NCBI GenBank assembly: GCA_021775835.1
Contig: JAJFHC010000038.1
Location: forward strand, 1 to 28,799
Direction of reading: 5' to 3'
DNA length: 28,799 nucleotides
Origin: Hyphomicrobiales bacterium
GTDB taxonomy: Bacteria; Pseudomonadota; Alphaproteobacteria; Rhizobiales; JAJFHC01
Position numbers and translations under genes: made by a program. Shown here in pieces: positions 1 to 7,030 of the stretch. The notes beneath the pieces are model-generated. The model was not told the DNA's origin and did not search any database. It was given only the letters and a program-made list of their open reading frames with translations. Within the stretch, counting starts at the first letter, position 1. Each line of letters begins with the position of its first letter.

Positions 1-299
1 AGGTTGAGTTTGTATTCCACTGTCAGGATCGAGTCCTCGGCATCGAGCAAGGTAAACGCCGCATACCCGCCGGCGTTGTCCGCAACCGACCCCACGACCC
101 CGCCGTGAAAGAACCCGTGCTGCTGGCAAAGGTCTGGCGTGCGGTCGAGAGCGATCGTCACGGTCCCGGGGCCAATGTCCTCAATGACAGCCCCCAGACG
201 CGTCATGAAAGTCTGGCGGGCAAAACTGTCCAGCGTTCGTTGCTGAAAGTCGCTGTTTCGTGGCTTGAGGTCTTCCTGCGCTGCAAGGTCCATCGACAT
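1..299 (-). CDS. PaaI-family hotdog thioesterase, partial (3' end outside window)
   Basis: The minus-strand frame gives an N-terminus followed by a glycine-rich HGGVVGSVADNAGGYAAF segment. This is the signature of PaaI-type hotdog-fold acyl-CoA thioesterases: the HGG turn and the following helix line the thioester site. About 99 residues are visible; the C-terminal strands lie beyond base 1. I place the start at ATG 299-297 because it overlaps the stop of the upstream MerR gene (TGATG), implying translational coupling; an in-frame ATG six bases downstream (293) is possible. The likely activity is hydrolysis of acyl-CoA or aryl-CoA esters in the cytosol. Pairing with a MerR regulator suggests fatty-acid or branched-chain acyl-CoA metabolism (inference). 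The substrate cannot be told from sequence. Confidence 0.85.
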   Translation of the reverse strand, partial: MSMDLAAQEDLKPRNSDFQQRTLDSFARQTFMTRLGAVIEDIGPGTVTIALDRTPDLCQQHGFFHGGVVGSVADNAGGYAAFTLLDAEDSILTVEYKLN

Positions 300-718
300 C
301 ACCGCTGCCCCTCAAGTTCCGCAAGCCTGGACCGGCATTTCGCTTCCACGGCATCGAGCTCTTCCAGCGTGGTTTCAATATCGCGGCGCTTCTGAAAAAG
401 CTCCTCGCGGCGTTCGGCGATCTTGTCGATCAGAAGCGCTAACTGCCCGGTCTCTCCGGGTTCGGCATCATACATGCCAATGATCTCACGGATCTCCGCA
501 AGAGAGAGGCCCAATCTCTTGCCGCGCAGAATCAGCTTCAAACGCACCCGATCGCTTGGAGAAAACAACCGGTGACGGCCATCCCTCTTGGGGCTGATCA
601 TGCCCTCGTCTTCGTAGAACCGGATCGTTCGCGTGGTCACGTCGAATTCCCGCGTCAATTCCGTGATCCCGAAGTATTTCTCGTTGTCCGCCGTGCCGGC
701 TATCGACATAACGTTCAT
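299..718 (-). CDS. MerR-family transcriptional regulator
   Basis: This 139-residue protein has an N-terminal winged-helix MerR domain (about residues 16-85). Its features include FGITELTREFDVTTRTIRFYE, the 'EDEGMISPKRDGRHRLFSPSD' wing region and LGLSLAEIREIIGMY. A C-terminal coiled coil (about 90-139) serves dimerisation. No cysteine cluster for metal sensing is visible; the only cysteine is near the C-terminus. The type resembles LiuR-like regulators of branched-chain amino-acid and acyl-CoA catabolism in proteobacteria, which fits the coupled thioesterase gene. The start is uncertain: ATG 718 gives MNVMSIAG and ATG 709 gives MSIAG; neither has a strong Shine-Dalgarno site. A perfect palindrome at 760-771 upstream is a likely autoregulatory operator. 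Family assignment is firm; the LiuR-like role is inference. Confidence 0.88.
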   Translation of the reverse strand: MNVMSIAGTADNEKYFGITELTREFDVTTRTIRFYEDEGMISPKRDGRHRLFSPSDRVRLKLILRGKRLGLSLAEIREIIGMYDAEPGETGQLALLIDKIAERREELFQKRRDIETTLEELDAVEAKCRSRLAELEGQR

Positions 719-759
719 CCAGTGTGCGCTGTCGGAATAGGATTAGAAATTCGCATTCC

Positions 760-776
760 TTTTACGTAAAAGTCAA
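760..776 (-). promoter_or_regulatory. Palindromic operator and -35-like box upstream of the MerR gene
   Basis: TTTTACGTAAAA (760-771) is a perfect 12-bp palindrome 42 bp upstream of the regulator start. Read on the minus strand, TTGACT (776-771) overlaps its edge and resembles a -35 box. MerR proteins usually bind a palindrome between -35 and -10, so the placement fits autoregulation. I see no good -10 at the expected distance. A related half, GGTTTACGC, occurs at 804-812. Confidence 0.45.
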
Positions 777-805
777 TGGATTTTGTTCAAACATCCATTT
801 AGTGG

Positions 806-836
806 TTTACGCATTTCATCCCGCCTCAGACATAAT
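806..836 (+). promoter_or_regulatory. Candidate sigma70 promoter for the small cysteine-rich protein
   Basis: CATAAT (831-836) matches five of six -10 positions, and TTTACG (806-811) matches four of six -35 positions, with a 19-base spacer, which is longer than ideal. Transcription from here would include the hairpin at 861-893 in the leader. This is a pattern match only. Confidence 0.3.
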
Positions 837-860
837 TTGTTGAAATCATGAGGCAGATGT

Positions 861-893
861 CGAATGATCGGCCGTCAGCCGACACCTCATTCG
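861..893 (+). other. Bulged 12-bp hairpin in the leader of the small cysteine-rich gene
   Basis: CGAATGA (861-867) pairs with TCATTCG (887-893), and TCGGC (868-872) pairs with GCCGA (878-882). The loop is five bases (CGTCA) and there is a four-base bulge (CACC, 883-886). A second small inverted repeat, AAATTC-AAA-GAATTT (899-913), touches the Shine-Dalgarno site at 914-917. No T-tract follows the larger hairpin, so it does not look like a terminator. It could be a leader-RNA element controlling translation or stability, or a protein-binding site. Confidence 0.5.
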
Positions 894-924
894 TCACAAA
901 ATTCAAAGAATTTGAGGATTTGAA

Positions 925-1095
925 ATGTTGAAAATGATCGTATGCCTGTCCGTCTCATCACTAATAATGATCGGTGGATTGACATTCTCCGCACAGTCCG
1001 CAGGTAAGTGTCCTGATGCAACAAACAAGAGCCAGTGCGAGAAACGCACGAATTGCAAGTGGAAGATCAAGGTCAATCGTTGCGTCCGCAAGTAG
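925..1095 (+). CDS. Small secreted cationic four-cysteine protein (56 aa), unrecognised
   Basis: The ATG at 925 has a good Shine-Dalgarno GAGG (914-917) seven bases upstream. The 56-residue product starts MLKMIVCLSVSSLIMIGG, a basic-then-hydrophobic signal peptide, with likely cleavage between residues 23 and 26 (FSAQSA). The predicted mature part is about 30 residues and has four cysteines at 29, 38, 44 and 53 (spacing C-X8-C-X5-C-X8-C) and a lone Trp46. Lys and Arg strongly outnumber acidic residues (about 10 to 2). The pattern suggests two disulfides formed in the periplasm or outside the cell. I do not recognise the family. It could be a toxin or antimicrobial-like peptide, an envelope-binding peptide or a periplasmic factor; none is shown. 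It stands divergent from the MerR gene and convergent with mgtE. Confidence 0.7.
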   Translation: MLKMIVCLSVSSLIMIGGLTFSAQSAGKCPDATNKSQCEKRTNCKWKIKVNRCVRK

Positions 1096-1146
1096 CAACA
1101 ACGAACATAATGACGGTTCGCCAAGATCAGGTAGAAACTCGTAACG

Positions 1147-2526
1147 TCAGAACAGCCAGATGGCTGCGAGACCGAGGAAAGCAAAAAAACCGACCACATC
1201 GGTAACCGTAGTCACGAACACACTGGAAGCGACTGCCGGATCGATTTCGAAATTATCGAGCACCAGCGGAATCATGATGCCCGACACGCCGGCAACAAGC
1301 ATGTTGATCGTCATGGCTGCAGCGATCACAAGCCCGAGGCTGCCTTGTTCAAACCAGAAATAGGCAAGACCTCCCATAATGATAGCGAAGACCACACCGT
1401 TCAGAAGCCCGACCATGGTTTCGCGCATCACAACCCTGACGGCATTGGCTGGCGCCAGGTCCCGCGTTGCAATCGCGCGGACCGCGACCGTCATGGTCTG
1501 CGTCGCCGCATTTCCCCCCATGGAGGCAACGATTGGCATCAGCACCGCCAGCGCCACCATCTGTTCAATCGTTGCGTCGAACAAGCTGATCACGAATGAG
1601 GCCAGTACGGCGGTTGCCAGGTTGATCAGCAGCCAGACGAACCGGTTGCGGGTTGTTTCCAGGATAGTATCGGCAATGCCCTCATCCCCGACGCCGGCCA
1701 GCCGGTGCATGTCTTCGCTGGCCTCTTCCTGGATGACATCGACAACGTCGTCGATTGTAATCGCGCCGACAAGTCTTTCATCGGCATCAACGACGGCTGC
1801 GGAAACAAGATTATAGCGTTGAAACTGATGCGCCACTTCTTCCTGGTCACGGTCGACGGGAATCAGGGTCTGCTCTTCATCCATGATGTCTTCGATCGAC
1901 CACTCCCGCCGGGTGCGTAGGATGCGGCTGACCGGCACGGTTCCGACAAGGTGAAAACTGGGATCAACAACGAAAATCTCAAAGAAACTGTTGGGCAAAT
2001 CGTCGGCAGTACGCATGTAATCGATGGTCTGCCCGACAGACCAGAACGGCGGCACGGCGATGACCTCCGACTGCATAAGCCGCCCGGCACTGTCTTCGTC
2101 GTACTCCAGTGAACGGACGACGGCCGCGCGCTCTTCTTCCGGCACCTTGGCCAGGATATCGGCCTGCTCGGCATCGTCCAGATCCTCGAGCAGATAAACC
2201 GCGTCATCGGTGTCGAGCTCGCGCACGGCTTCCGCAAGGGTCTCGTTCGGCAACGCCTCGAGCACCTCGTCGCGAACGGATTCTTCAAGCTCAGTCAGGG
2301 CGGCATAGTTGAGCTCGGTATCGAGCATCGACACAAACTGTTCCCGCCGCCCAGACGGCAGCAGGGCAATCACATCGGCCAAATCGGCCTCATGGAGGGC
2401 GTAGGTCAGCTCACGCAGTTGCGGCAGGTCATCGTCTTCCACCGCCCCGATGACGGCATCAAGAAACTCGGACGAAACCTCGTCATCCTCATCGCGTATC
2501 TGCAGCTCTTCGGCAACTTCCGCCAT
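1147..2526 (-). CDS. mgtE: Magnesium transporter MgtE
   Basis: The 459-residue protein has the full MgtE layout. There is an acidic helical N domain (about 1-140), then two CBS domains (about 140-265) containing LVGAITIDDVVDVIQEEA, a connecting helix and five membrane segments (about 290-459). Conserved pore motifs are visible: MPIVASMGGNAATQT and TTVTDVVGFFAFLGLA. It forms a homodimeric Mg2+ channel in the inner membrane, gated by Mg2+ binding to the cytosolic domains. I chose ATG 2526 because AGGGA lies seven bases upstream; an upstream in-frame GTG at 2562 has no properly spaced Shine-Dalgarno site. It appears to be a single-gene unit downstream of the porin. Confidence 0.95.
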   Translation of the reverse strand: MAEVAEELQIRDEDDEVSSEFLDAVIGAVEDDDLPQLRELTYALHEADLADVIALLPSGRREQFVSMLDTELNYAALTELEESVRDEVLEALPNETLAEAVRELDTDDAVYLLEDLDDAEQADILAKVPEEERAAVVRSLEYDEDSAGRLMQSEVIAVPPFWSVGQTIDYMRTADDLPNSFFEIFVVDPSFHLVGTVPVSRILRTRREWSIEDIMDEEQTLIPVDRDQEEVAHQFQRYNLVSAAVVDADERLVGAITIDDVVDVIQEEASEDMHRLAGVGDEGIADTILETTRNRFVWLLINLATAVLASFVISLFDATIEQMVALAVLMPIVASMGGNAATQTMTVAVRAIATRDLAPANAVRVVMRETMVGLLNGVVFAIIMGGLAYFWFEQGSLGLVIAAAMTINMLVAGVSGIMIPLVLDNFEIDPAVASSVFVTTVTDVVGFFAFLGLAAIWLF

Positions 2527-2906
2527 GACGCGTCCCTGTTTCACAGTCGCACCGGGAATCACAACCCTGCGTGTATTTATGCGATTCTGTTATAGGGGGT
2601 ATGACAGCGGGGGGAAAACGGGAATTGGCGTTGGGTGCTGATTGTTGGGGAGTGCTGCACTTCCGCAGTCTGTCTTAAGTCTCTACAGGGCACCAGGCAT
2701 GCAATCTGATCGGGCGCGACCAGAATCAAACGCCTCAAAGCAGTCATCACGGCAAGCAGCCCCGCCTTAACTCAGAAAAGACAGCTGGCGTGCAACCCCC
2801 GAGCACTTGTGGCGCAAATGAATTTCGCCTGTGCTAGCATCAAGTGGCTGGATTGACTAACTGAGCGGTCGACGGGCGGCCTTGATCTTCTGATGGATGA
2901 GAAAGT
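2527..2906. other. Intergenic region between the porin and mgtE
   Basis: This 380-base stretch separates the porin stop from the mgtE start and I see no gene in it. On the minus strand, TATAAC (2594-2589) is a -10-like box about 60 bases upstream of the mgtE start, but the matching -35 is poor. No clear intrinsic terminator for the porin is visible, and I recognise no Mg2+ riboswitch. Confidence 0.5.
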
Positions 2907-4268
2907 CTAAAAATAGAACCATGTGCCAAATTGCAGCCGCAGGTTGTCATCTTCCGCACCGCTCTGCAGTTCCTGATAGGCCCAAATTCCTTCAAGGCCC
3001 ATGCGCAATCGGCTCACCGGACGCCACATGTAGTTGACGTTGATTTTTTGCTGTGTTTGCGACAAGCCAGGTAAAAGCGCATTGATTATCGCATCGTCTT
3101 CCTGGTGTGCATAGCTGTACGCCGCGTTGATGGTTGAATCGAAGTTCAGACGCAATCTGACGCCTGCTGCAAAACCGTAACTTTCAATAGTTCTGAGCTT
3201 ACTGCCCGCCGCATTGAGCGCCACGCCGCCGCCCCTGGAACCACTGAGAGCCGACGTACCATCACCGTAGCTACCGGTCGCATGAACCGAGACCACGTGG
3301 CCAATCGGCATATCGATACCGGCTGAAAGGCCCCAACCAAATTCGCTGTCTTGCAGCACGCCCCCGCCGTTGCCGTTACGGTCGACACGTATTTCCTTGA
3401 CGAGAGCGGAAATCCCCACCTGCCCGCCAAGCCAGTCAAAGTTTGCCTTTGCAGCAAGATCCGGAAGTCGACTGTCTTCTGTAGCGCCCGTGACCAAAAA
3501 ATCGTTGCGTGGGTTCTGCAAGCCGATCGCCCATGATACTGAACCTGTGCTTGATTTGAGCTGAATCTGCGAGGACCGAGACGCGTTAAAACCCGATGTG
3601 CCAACCAGGCCACCGATGTCAACTGTGGGGATTTCACCGGCAAAATGATAGTGGGTCGACCAGGTTTGGCCGGCACCGAGTGTCAGGTTCGGTGTCAGAT
3701 CCCACTCTCCCCAGGCATGGCGAAGACGGAACGATTCAGTCCCCAAACCGCTACCTTCGAAATCACCTTCGATCAGGGTCCGGATCTGGCCGACGGCTGT
3801 TTCACTGCGCGAACGGATGCGGAAACGGGACTGATTGGCAAAAGCCGTAAACGTTTCGCTGTCACCGCCGCCAATCGAGACCGCAGCGGGAGACGCGGAA
3901 CGGCCCAGTGCATTGTGGGTGTCGTAGACAAAATCAGCTTTGACATAACCACTGACGGAAACTTCCATCACAGGTGCCGGAAGGTCCGCCGTCGGCGTGA
4001 TCGCCACTGTGAAGCCACGATCTTCTTCAAAGTTGTGGTTCACGGGACCATCTTTGTCCTCAAGAGAACCGCGGCGGAATGTGACGTAGTTTGCGCCGTT
4101 CGGAACACCGGCAGATGTGGCGGGTCCAACAGCCTCGATTGAGTTCACACGGGATTGAAGAGAACTGAGTTGAGCCTTGAGAGCGCTCAATTCATCAGCC
4201 TGTGCGGCAGCGGCAAACGCCCCCAGGGCACAACCCGCCAATAGTCCTGATTTAACAGAGTTTTTCAT
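2907..4268 (-). CDS. DcaP-like outer-membrane porin
   Basis: The 453-residue product starts MKNSVKSGLLAGCALGAF with a signal peptide ending AAAQA (about residue 24). A short heptad-like segment follows (ELSALKAQLSSLQSRVNSIEA), typical of trimeric DcaP-type porins with an N-terminal periplasmic coiled coil. The rest is amphipathic beta-strand sequence with many Gly, Asn and aromatic residues, including LTLGAGQTWSTHYHF and LRMGLEGIWAY. It ends in a terminal Phe (FGTWFYF), the usual BAM recognition signal. It should form a beta-barrel for passive uptake of small, possibly anionic, solutes; the substrate is unknown. I chose ATG 4268 for the signal peptide; the frame runs 33 codons further upstream without a plausible start. 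An inverted repeat lies in the leader at 4304-4318. Confidence 0.85.
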   Translation of the reverse strand: MKNSVKSGLLAGCALGAFAAAAQADELSALKAQLSSLQSRVNSIEAVGPATSAGVPNGANYVTFRRGSLEDKDGPVNHNFEEDRGFTVAITPTADLPAPVMEVSVSGYVKADFVYDTHNALGRSASPAAVSIGGGDSETFTAFANQSRFRIRSRSETAVGQIRTLIEGDFEGSGLGTESFRLRHAWGEWDLTPNLTLGAGQTWSTHYHFAGEIPTVDIGGLVGTSGFNASRSSQIQLKSSTGSVSWAIGLQNPRNDFLVTGATEDSRLPDLAAKANFDWLGGQVGISALVKEIRVDRNGNGGGVLQDSEFGWGLSAGIDMPIGHVVSVHATGSYGDGTSALSGSRGGGVALNAAGSKLRTIESYGFAAGVRLRLNFDSTINAAYSYAHQEDDAIINALLPGLSQTQQKINVNYMWRPVSRLRMGLEGIWAYQELQSGAEDDNLRLQFGTWFYF

Positions 4269-4603
4269 TGCAAACAGGTTCCCTGCAGGAGCACCGGCTT
4301 TGTCTGACACTCTGTCAGGCGAGTACGTGCCGACAAATGATATTCCGACACCGCACGCCCTGAACACAATCGGAGAAAAGCAACCACAGAATTGTCGAAA
4401 AGCCCCCCATAACGCTGGTGGAGCGCCATGCGGTAGAATCGCAATCGAATGTTGCGCCGTCGTCGTTGAAACTTCAAGGAATGATCGTGCCCCCTAATCT
4501 GGTATTTCTCGTTCTGTTGCCAGGAAGCAACACACCCTTGTGGCATTCGAATACAGAACTCGTGACGGATAAGCCGAAAGCGCCACCCCCCGGAGCAGGT
4601 CGA
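4269..4603. other. Intergenic region upstream of the porin
   Basis: This 335-base stretch lies between the exported orphan and the porin. It holds a perfect inverted repeat near the porin start (4304-4318) and a 6-bp hairpin TGTTGC-CAGGAA-GCAACA (4515-4532) without a T-tract. The latter could be weak 3'-end structure for the orphan. Open frames here look like chance and I see no other gene. Confidence 0.5.
4304..4318 (-). promoter_or_regulatory. Inverted repeat in the porin leader
   Basis: CTGACA-CTC-TGTCAG is a perfect 6-bp inverted repeat with a 3-base centre, 36-50 bases upstream of the porin ATG. It is a good size for an operator half-site pair or a small leader hairpin. No binding protein can be named. 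Confidence 0.35.
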
Positions 4604-5095
4604 TCAACTTCGCAGGACGCTCTTGGCCGTGTCCATGAGGGTGCCGAGACGCGCCAGATGATGCTTGTCGCCATAGGCCCGCAGTACATTTTTCTTCGCC
4701 ACCGTCAGAACTTCCAAGGCCACGCGGACCACCTTGGTGGCTGCGACTTTGACTGCCGTATCTCTGAAAACACGTGCTACCGGGTGATAGTCGGCGCTGT
4801 TTGCAAGACGGCGACTAATCGACCTGAGAGCTTCGGACACGCAGTTTATACGTTGCTCCGGTTCCAAGGGAGCACACGCATTGATTTTCGCTTCGCCATC
4901 AGCGACGGTTCGCTCGGTAAAGCCGGTGTCAAACCCCTGAGCGGCACTGCCGTCTTCTGACGAGGCTCCATCACCTTGCTGCTGGGCATGAGCCCCCCCA
5001 AAGTAACTGGCTGTCGCCAGGGTGACCATCAAGGCGACAATCAACGCTGTGAAGGCTTGTGTCACCGGATATCCTGTTGTCGCCTGGCGCGGCAT
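4604..5095 (-). CDS. Exported protein of unknown function (163 aa)
   Basis: The product starts MPRQATTGYPVTQAFTALIV, with a hydrophobic core to about residue 31 and a probable cleavage after AHA (residue 37). A Gln/Gly/Ser/Asp-rich linker follows (38-65), then a helical basic domain (about 70-163). Two cysteines sit at 74 and 85 (C-X10-C, INACAPLEPEQRINC), likely a periplasmic disulfide, followed by long amphipathic helices such as VFRDTAVKVAATKVVRVALEV. I do not recognise the family. ATG 5095 has a GGGGA element about ten bases upstream and gives a proper signal peptide; the same frame runs further upstream without a signal sequence. The gene is divergent from the DGPF-ECF42 operon across 233 bp, so it might respond to that sigma factor, but I found no matching promoter on its side. 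Confidence 0.65.
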   Translation of the reverse strand: MPRQATTGYPVTQAFTALIVALMVTLATASYFGGAHAQQQGDGASSEDGSAAQGFDTGFTERTVADGEAKINACAPLEPEQRINCVSEALRSISRRLANSADYHPVARVFRDTAVKVAATKVVRVALEVLTVAKKNVLRAYGDKHHLARLGTLMDTAKSVLRS

Positions 5096-5268
5096 TGTCT
5101 TGATGTTCCCCGAATAGCTTTCGATTCGCGATGTATCGTAGCTGTGGCGCGTACCCAAAGAAAGAGGGATCCTTCTGGGAACCAACTCATCACCGGAATC
5201 CCATCGCGCCCGAATTGCTCCACCGAGCGCCATACGCCCTGGTGTCAACATCGGCGGATCATGTAAAA

Positions 5269-5295
5269 TGTCGGAACCCGTCGTTACCGCTCGTC
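5269..5295 (+). promoter_or_regulatory. Candidate ECF42-type promoter of the DGPF-sigma operon
   Basis: TGTCGG (5269-5274) is followed 17 bases later by CGTC (5292-5295). The promoter motif I recall as reported for ECF42 sigma factors is TGTCGA in the -35 region with a CGTC/CGAC-like -10; this site differs from it by one base in the -35. The expected start is near 5303, giving a short leader before the Shine-Dalgarno site at 5317-5323. Self-activation is typical of ECF sigma factors. Confidence 0.5.
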
Positions 5296-5328
5296 TTAAA
5301 GGTGAAAGAGAATCTCCAGGAGAACACC

Positions 5329-5700
5329 ATGCAGTATTCCATATTGATCTACGGCGTAGAGGGAGTTTGCGATCGGGTGCCGGACGGTGAGCAGGAAAAC
5401 TCGATGGCGGACCACCACAGGCTTCAGGATGATCTTGCGGCAAAGGGCAATTTCGCCGTTGCCAGGTTGATGCCAACGAGCAATGCGGTCTCCGTCAAAC
5501 CCGCAGCCGGTGGCGACAAGAAGACGATCACCGTCGATGGCCCCTTTGCAGAGACCAAAGAGCAGCTTCTGGGCTTCTATGTGGTTGATTGCGACACGCT
5601 CGAGGACGCAGTTGAGTACGCGCAGTACATATCCTCGCCGGAAGTCACGCTCGAGGTTCGTCCGGTGGCGTGGGGTGGCGGGCTTCTGAGCCGCGAATGA
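5329..5700 (+). CDS. DGPF-domain (YCII-related) protein
   Basis: The 123-residue protein belongs to the YCII/DGPF family of small dimeric ferredoxin-like alpha+beta proteins. It contains the family motif VDGPFAETKEQLLGFYVVD (about residues 69-87) and ends in RPVAWGGGLLSRE; the Arg-Pro-containing C-terminus is typical of the sigma-linked subgroup. The start ATG 5329 has an AGGAGA Shine-Dalgarno site five bases upstream. Its stop overlaps the sigma-factor start by four bases (ATGA), so the two are translationally coupled. DGPF genes are the best-known genetic partners and presumed targets of ECF42 sigma factors. The biochemical role of this group is not established; YciI-like proteins have been proposed as small enzymes. 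Confidence 0.92.
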   Translation: MQYSILIYGVEGVCDRVPDGEQENSMADHHRLQDDLAAKGNFAVARLMPTSNAVSVKPAAGGDKKTITVDGPFAETKEQLLGFYVVDCDTLEDAVEYAQYISSPEVTLEVRPVAWGGGLLSRE

Positions 5701-6974
5701 CGGAAGCGCATTCATGGCTCGAGGCGCGCTTTGCTGAAATCCACCCCAAGGCGATGGCAGCACTGGCACGATACTTTCGTGATCTTGATCTGGCTGAAGA
5801 GGCCTTTGCCGCAGGTTGCGTCCGAGCTTTGAAAACATGGCCCGAGAAGGGACTGCCGGATGATCCATTTGCCTGGCTTCTCACGGTGTCACGGAACATC
5901 GGACGCGACATTCTGCGGCGACGCGCACGGCCGGTAACAGATGAAGCCTTTGTCATCCCAACCGACCCGCCAGAGGATATTTCGATCGAGAACATCGATG
6001 CCCGGGGACTACGGGACGACGTCCTGAGACTCCTTTTCATATGCTGTCATCCATCCTTGTCGCCGCAGGATCAATCGGCACTGGCCTTGCGGATTGTGGC
6101 CGGCCTTTCGATCGATGAGATCGCACAAGCCTTTCTGATCAAACCGAGAGCGATGGAACAGCGCCTCACGCGGGCCAAACGCGCCATCGCAGACGCCAAC
6201 ACCCCTTTCGAAACACCGGATCTGGCTGAGCGCCACAGGCGCATGACTGTGGTATCGCTGATGGTCTACCTGCTGTTCAATGAAGGATGGTCGGCCAGTA
6301 CAGGCGATATCCAGATAAAGACACCGCTTTGCGAGGAAGCCATCCGCTTGGCCCGGCTGTTGTTGGAGTTGTTCCCTGCCCTCAGAGAACTGATGGGCTT
6401 GCTAGCCCTGTTTCTGGTCCAGCATTCACGACGTGACGCCAGGCTGGATGATGCCGGCAAACTGGTTCCCCTCGACGCCCAGGACCGCCGCCGCTGGGAC
6501 CGGGCCATGATCGCCGAGGCAGGAGCCTTGCTGGAAAAGGCGTTGCGCCATGGCTCTCCCGGCTCCTATCAGATCCAGGCCGCCATTGCCCTCGTCCACG
6601 CCAACGCACAAACGCCCGACGAAACCGACTGGCCCGAGATCGAGCGGCTCTATGGCGCGCTTTGTGTTCTGGAACCCACGCCGGTCATCAGGCTGAACCA
6701 TGCCTCCGCCCTGGCAAAAGTCGAGGGCCCGCAGGCAGCCCTCGACAAGATCGAGCCCCTCGGCCTCGAACTGGACGATTATCGCTGGTATCACGCCGCC
6801 CGCGGCGCGTTCCTCTTCGAACTGGAGGACTACGCGGGTGCAAGACAGGCTTATGAACGCACCGTGTCCCTGAGCCCGACAGACCAGGAAAGTCTTTTCC
6901 TTGAGCAGAAAATTGCCGAATGCGAAAAAAATCTCGCCGGCCATGTCGTGAAGCGTACCGGTCTTTCGTCCTAG
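5697..6974 (+). CDS. ECF42-type RNA polymerase sigma factor with C-terminal TPR-like extension
   Basis: The 425-residue protein has sigma region 2 at about 8-80 (LAEEAFAAGCVRALKTWP, DPFAWLLTVSRNIGRDILRR) and region 4 at about 105-165 (ALALRIVAGLSIDEIAQAFL, AMEQRLTRAKRAI). A long C-terminal domain runs from about 175 to 425. It carries the subgroup signature VYLLFNEGWSAS and ends in TPR-like helices (DYAGARQAYERTVSLSPTDQES). This architecture and the coupled DGPF gene define ECF42 (SigI/RpoE-like annotations are common). No anti-sigma factor is adjacent, as expected, since the C-terminal extension is thought to control activity itself. The start ATG 5697 overlaps the DGPF stop. The stimulus is unknown. 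Confidence 0.92.
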   Translation: MTEAHSWLEARFAEIHPKAMAALARYFRDLDLAEEAFAAGCVRALKTWPEKGLPDDPFAWLLTVSRNIGRDILRRRARPVTDEAFVIPTDPPEDISIENIDARGLRDDVLRLLFICCHPSLSPQDQSALALRIVAGLSIDEIAQAFLIKPRAMEQRLTRAKRAIADANTPFETPDLAERHRRMTVVSLMVYLLFNEGWSASTGDIQIKTPLCEEAIRLARLLLELFPALRELMGLLALFLVQHSRRDARLDDAGKLVPLDAQDRRRWDRAMIAEAGALLEKALRHGSPGSYQIQAAIALVHANAQTPDETDWPEIERLYGALCVLEPTPVIRLNHASALAKVEGPQAALDKIEPLGLELDDYRWYHAARGAFLFELEDYAGARQAYERTVSLSPTDQESLFLEQKIAECEKNLAGHVVKRTGLSS

Positions 6975-7030
6975 GGGCATCTGCGCGGTGTCGTCGACCC
7001 TGTGGTGACAACCCTGAAAAGGAGACCCAA

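Noticed and set aside
861..893. Rho-independent terminator reading of the hairpin before the miniprotein
   Set aside because: No T-tract follows and no plus-strand gene lies upstream to terminate.
903..1199. Minus-strand 98-residue open frame
   Set aside because: It is antisense to the small secreted protein and runs into the mgtE end, with no ribosome site or recognisable domain; the plus-strand gene has both a Shine-Dalgarno site and a signal peptide.
2524..2562. Upstream GTG start for mgtE
   Set aside because: The added residues are not family-like and the ATG at 2526 has a better spaced Shine-Dalgarno site.
4418..4960. Plus-strand 180-residue open frame
   Set aside because: It overlaps the exported orphan in antisense; it has no signal peptide, domain or clear ribosome site, while the minus-strand frame has a proper signal sequence.
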